DNA of 64,000 bases from Natronorubrum sediminis (lineage in GTDB: Archaea > Halobacteriota > Halobacteria > Halobacteriales > Natrialbaceae): assembly GCF_900108095.1 (NCBI RefSeq), contig NZ_FNWL01000003.1:174501-238500 (forward strand). Reading direction: 5' to 3'. The position numbers and the translations under genes are program-made. The notes beneath the pieces are model-generated. The model did not search any database. It was not told where the DNA came from and was given only the letters and a program-made list of their open reading frames with translations. The stretch's first letter is position 1; each line of letters opens with the position of its first letter. Shown piece by piece: positions 61,604 to 64,000 of this stretch.

Positions 61604-63250
61604 TCACTCGAGAAGGGACTGCACCCGTTCGCTCAACGCCTGGGGCGTTTGTGCGGCGTCCGAAACGTCGTCACCCAGTTCGACTCGGGCGCTCCCCGCC
61701 TCGAGGTCGTCGGCGTTCGGAACGACGATTTTCTCGTGGTCGGCGAGTCGAAGCGCGGCTCGATGGAGGTCGGTCCCGGGGTCGGTTCCGACGCGAATCA
61801 CCAGCGGCCCATCGAGTAGACGCGCCGTGGTCGTCGCGTAGCGGGCGATCTGGACGCCGAATCGGTCGCTCGCACCGCCGAAGGCCTCGAGCGTCTCGCG
61901 AGCGTACTCGCGATACCGATCTTCGCCGGTCAGCACCGACAGTTCGAGGAGTGCGTCCGCGAACGTGACGTTCGCGTCGAGGGGCCGCAGCGGCCGATCG
62001 AGCAATCCGACGTCCGTCGTCGGGCCGTCGAGGAACGACTCCCCGTCGTGGAGTTCCTCGATCGTCACGTCCGCGACGCCCGTCGCCTCCTCGAGAACGG
62101 TGGTCTCGAGCGTGCTCGTGGCGGTCGTCAGCGCCGACAGCGTGCGGGCCTGATCGACGAGCAACGGTGCTGCGTCGGTTCCGTTGTCGCTGTCGGGGCG
62201 CTCGAGCGCGTGGGACACGACGCCGTCGTCGACGAGATCGGACCGCAGGGTCTCGAGGGCGCGCTCAGCGTACCGTCGCGCTCGTTCGTCGTCGGTGTAG
62301 GCGTAGTACGTCAGTAGTCCTTCGATAGCGAGCGCGTTCGACCCGGCGAAGACCCCGTCGTCGACCGGCGGTTCGTCCGCGTCGGCCCGGTCGGTCGCGT
62401 CGAGTCCGTGCGCATCGTCGTCACCGGGAGCCTGACTGTTCGCGAAGGCGTCGACGTCGTCGTTCCACAGCGTCGTCGTGAGGTACTCGATCGTCCGTTC
62501 AGCAGGCTGGTGATACTCGTCTTTCCCCGTGTGGAGGTAGGCGTTCGCGAACGCACGAACGAGCGCACCGTTCGAATCGAGCAGCTTCTCGTGTTGCAAG
62601 CCGGTCCAGTCTCGGTCGGTCGCGAACCGATAGAAGCCGCCGTCGTACTCGTCTAACAGATTCGCACTCACCGCGTCGAACGAACGCAGCGCCATCTGCT
62701 GGTCGCGTTTGAGGGCGAACTCGAGGGCGTCCGGAAGCGGGAACTTCGGCTGTTGGCCCCAGCCACCGGCAGTTTCGTCGTACGCCTCCGTGAGCTGGCC
62801 CAGCATCGCGGCCTCGACGTCGCCAGAAAGCTCACCCGCGGGCGGGTTGTCCTCGCGAAGCGGACGCGGGATCCGTCCAGCGCCGCTTCCCTTGGTGTCC
62901 CACATCGTCCGAACGCTGTCGAGCACCTGTCGCATGCCGTCGGGCCCGAGGTACCCCGCACCGGTTAGCACCGAGCCGTCGGGTGCGAGAAAAACCGTCG
63001 AGGGAAAACCGCCCATGTTGTACCGGTCGCGAACGCGTGGATACCGATCGACATCGACCCGAATCGGCACGAAACTGTCGTTGACGTGTGCCGCGATTCG
63101 CGGCTCCGCGTAGGTTTCTGCATCCATCTCGTGACAGTGGTCACACCACGTCGCCGTGAGCGAGAGCAAGAGCGGAACGTCGGCATCAGCCGCTTCGTCG
63201 AAGGCCTCCCGTCCCCACTCGCGCCACTCGACGCGTGTCGGATCGTCCAT
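61604..63250 (-). CDS. DUF255 thioredoxin-domain protein (YyaL/SSP411-like)
   Basis: A 548-residue protein. The N-terminal thioredoxin-like domain has TWCDHCHEMD (C36, C39) and GGFPSTVFLAPDGSVL. It continues into an alpha-toroid glycosidase-like region with GGWGQQPKFPLPDALEFALK and YDGGFYRFATDRDWTGLQHE. Bacterial and eukaryotic relatives are longer (about 700), so the C-terminal part is trimmed. Its reaction is unknown. ATG 63250 (MDDPTRVEWREWG) fits the family. Confidence 0.9.
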   Translation of the reverse strand: MDDPTRVEWREWGREAFDEAADADVPLLLSLTATWCDHCHEMDAETYAEPRIAAHVNDSFVPIRVDVDRYPRVRDRYNMGGFPSTVFLAPDGSVLTGAGYLGPDGMRQVLDSVRTMWDTKGSGAGRIPRPLREDNPPAGELSGDVEAAMLGQLTEAYDETAGGWGQQPKFPLPDALEFALKRDQQMALRSFDAVSANLLDEYDGGFYRFATDRDWTGLQHEKLLDSNGALVRAFANAYLHTGKDEYHQPAERTIEYLTTTLWNDDVDAFANSQAPGDDDAHGLDATDRADADEPPVDDGVFAGSNALAIEGLLTYYAYTDDERARRYAERALETLRSDLVDDGVVSHALERPDSDNGTDAAPLLVDQARTLSALTTATSTLETTVLEEATGVADVTIEELHDGESFLDGPTTDVGLLDRPLRPLDANVTFADALLELSVLTGEDRYREYARETLEAFGGASDRFGVQIARYATTTARLLDGPLVIRVGTDPGTDLHRAALRLADHEKIVVPNADDLEAGSARVELGDDVSDAAQTPQALSERVQSLLE

Positions 63251-63442
63251 ACGGGAGCCTCGAGTGTCGCACGCGTAAGCCCTTCGTTCGAACCGGCTGC
63301 GTCGCCCGGTTTTGAGAATGGATCGATGAGTTGCTGAACTACCAAGTCGCCGATAGCTGGGGTGGCGACGAGCCGAGTGGCCGCCTCGCCGAGTGAGACA
63401 CGAGAGTAAAGCGTTTTCACCCTCCACCGGCTATATCGTGGC

Positions 63443-64000
63443 ATGCTCCGGTGGCTCTTCGCGTTGATGCTCATCCCGTTTTTGGATGCGGTGATCCTGG
63501 CAGTCGTCGTTAGCCAGACGACGTACCTCGGCTGGGTTGGGATGGTGCTACTCGTCGTTTTGACCGGGCTCGTCGGCATGGTGTTCGTCCGTGCCGAGGG
63601 TCGTCGAACCATCCGGAAGATGCAGCGCTCGATGATTCAGGGAGAGCCGCCGACGAACCAACTCTTAGACGGCGGCCTCCTGATCGCAGCCGGTGCCTTC
63701 CTGCTCACCCCCGGATTAGTCACGGACCTCCTTGGCTTCTTGCTCGTCTTACCGCTAACCCGGATCCCGATTCGGGCCGGCCTCAAGCGCTTCGTGATCG
63801 TCCCCTACGCGGACAAGAAAACCGGCGGCTTCGCGAGTGGGAACGTCTGGACGTTTGGCTTCCCCGACGAAGAGATGGCTCAGGAGACCCAAACTGGCTC
63901 GAGTGGTGATGGAACGGTCGACCTCGGTGCCGACGACTACTCCGTCGACGCTGGTGGTCAGCAATCCTACACGGTCGATCTGGGTAACGAACGCACGTCG
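63443..64000 (+). CDS. fxsA: FxsA-family membrane protein (3' end beyond window)
   Basis: At least 186 residues, cut by the window edge. It has FxsA features: FALMLIPFLDAVILAVVV, a second helix to VGMVFVRAEG, then LLDGGLLIAAGAFLLTPGLV and TDLLGFLLVLPLTR. The tail is acidic and probably cytoplasmic. FxsA in E. coli lessens phage exclusion by plasmid F; the role in archaea is unknown. Confidence 0.88.
   Translation, partial: MLRWLFALMLIPFLDAVILAVVVSQTTYLGWVGMVLLVVLTGLVGMVFVRAEGRRTIRKMQRSMIQGEPPTNQLLDGGLLIAAGAFLLTPGLVTDLLGFLLVLPLTRIPIRAGLKRFVIVPYADKKTGGFASGNVWTFGFPDEEMAQETQTGSSGDGTVDLGADDYSVDAGGQQSYTVDLGNERTS

Overview
The window is chromosomal DNA from a haloarchaeon. The evidence is high GC, frequent CTCGAG, very acidic proteins, archaeal information-processing genes (TFB, aIF6, L39e/L31e/L18a, prefoldin alpha, FtsY, RPA, RNA polymerase epsilon), haloarchaea-only small families and AT-rich TATA boxes, some of them so close to the ATG that the mRNA must be nearly leaderless. 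The gene content fits Natrialbaceae (Natrinema/Haloterrigena/Natronorubrum type), but that placement is an inference. About 72 protein genes, four tRNAs (Val, Phe, His, Thr) and several small repeats are supported. No insertion sequence, CRISPR array, rRNA or replication origin was recognised.

Layout. 1-5 kb: a partial DUF7553 gene, thiE-thiM, a hexapeptide acyltransferase, a GNAT and a PAP2 phosphatase. 5-9 kb: a siroheme nitrite/sulfite reductase whose end overlaps an F420-dehydrogenase-like iron-sulfur flavoprotein. 9.9-14.8 kb: the translation/secretion cluster rpl39e-rpl31e-tif6 // rpl18a-pfdA-ftsY, split by a DUF6159 membrane protein and an ASCH gene. 15-25 kb: thpR, a TPR-DUF424 pair, an ABC-2 exporter with a decayed ATPase relic nearby, sufS, PadR, cspA, a VUT transporter and an M29 aminopeptidase. 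25-34 kb: a DUF309 gene, an aldo/keto reductase, azf, mptD, a creatininase-family amidohydrolase, a PAS kinase, a second PAP2 phosphatase and an ABC exporter. 34.9-39 kb: the most irregular stretch, with three tRNA genes each followed by extra copies of its own 3' end, small GAGCGNAGCGA hairpins and a membrane-protein gene carrying an in-frame TAG. 39-43 kb: small regulators, rpa3-rpap3 and small haloarchaeal proteins. 44-48.6 kb: a DUF4129-DUF58-DUF7519-MoxR operon. 48.7-64 kb: tRNA-Thr, nadE, tfb, nadK, a DsbA-like protein, an aminotransferase, rpoeps, a nucleotidyltransferase, mptA, a TrmB regulator, a DUF255 protein and fxsA.

How genes work together. Cofactor supply is a recurring theme: thiamine (thiE, thiM), NAD(P) (nadE, nadK), pterins (mptA, mptD), possibly F420/flavin (creatininase family) and Fe-S (sufS). 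The reductase pair at 5.3-8.8 kb matches, as two genes, the domain content of the fused F420-dependent sulfite reductase Fsr of methanogens, and is the best candidate for an under-described enzyme. The other unusual signals are non-coding: a 37-bp promoter-like element present three times around 58.2-59.6 kb, a 57-bp repeat at two sites 9 kb apart, and the tRNA-tail duplications.
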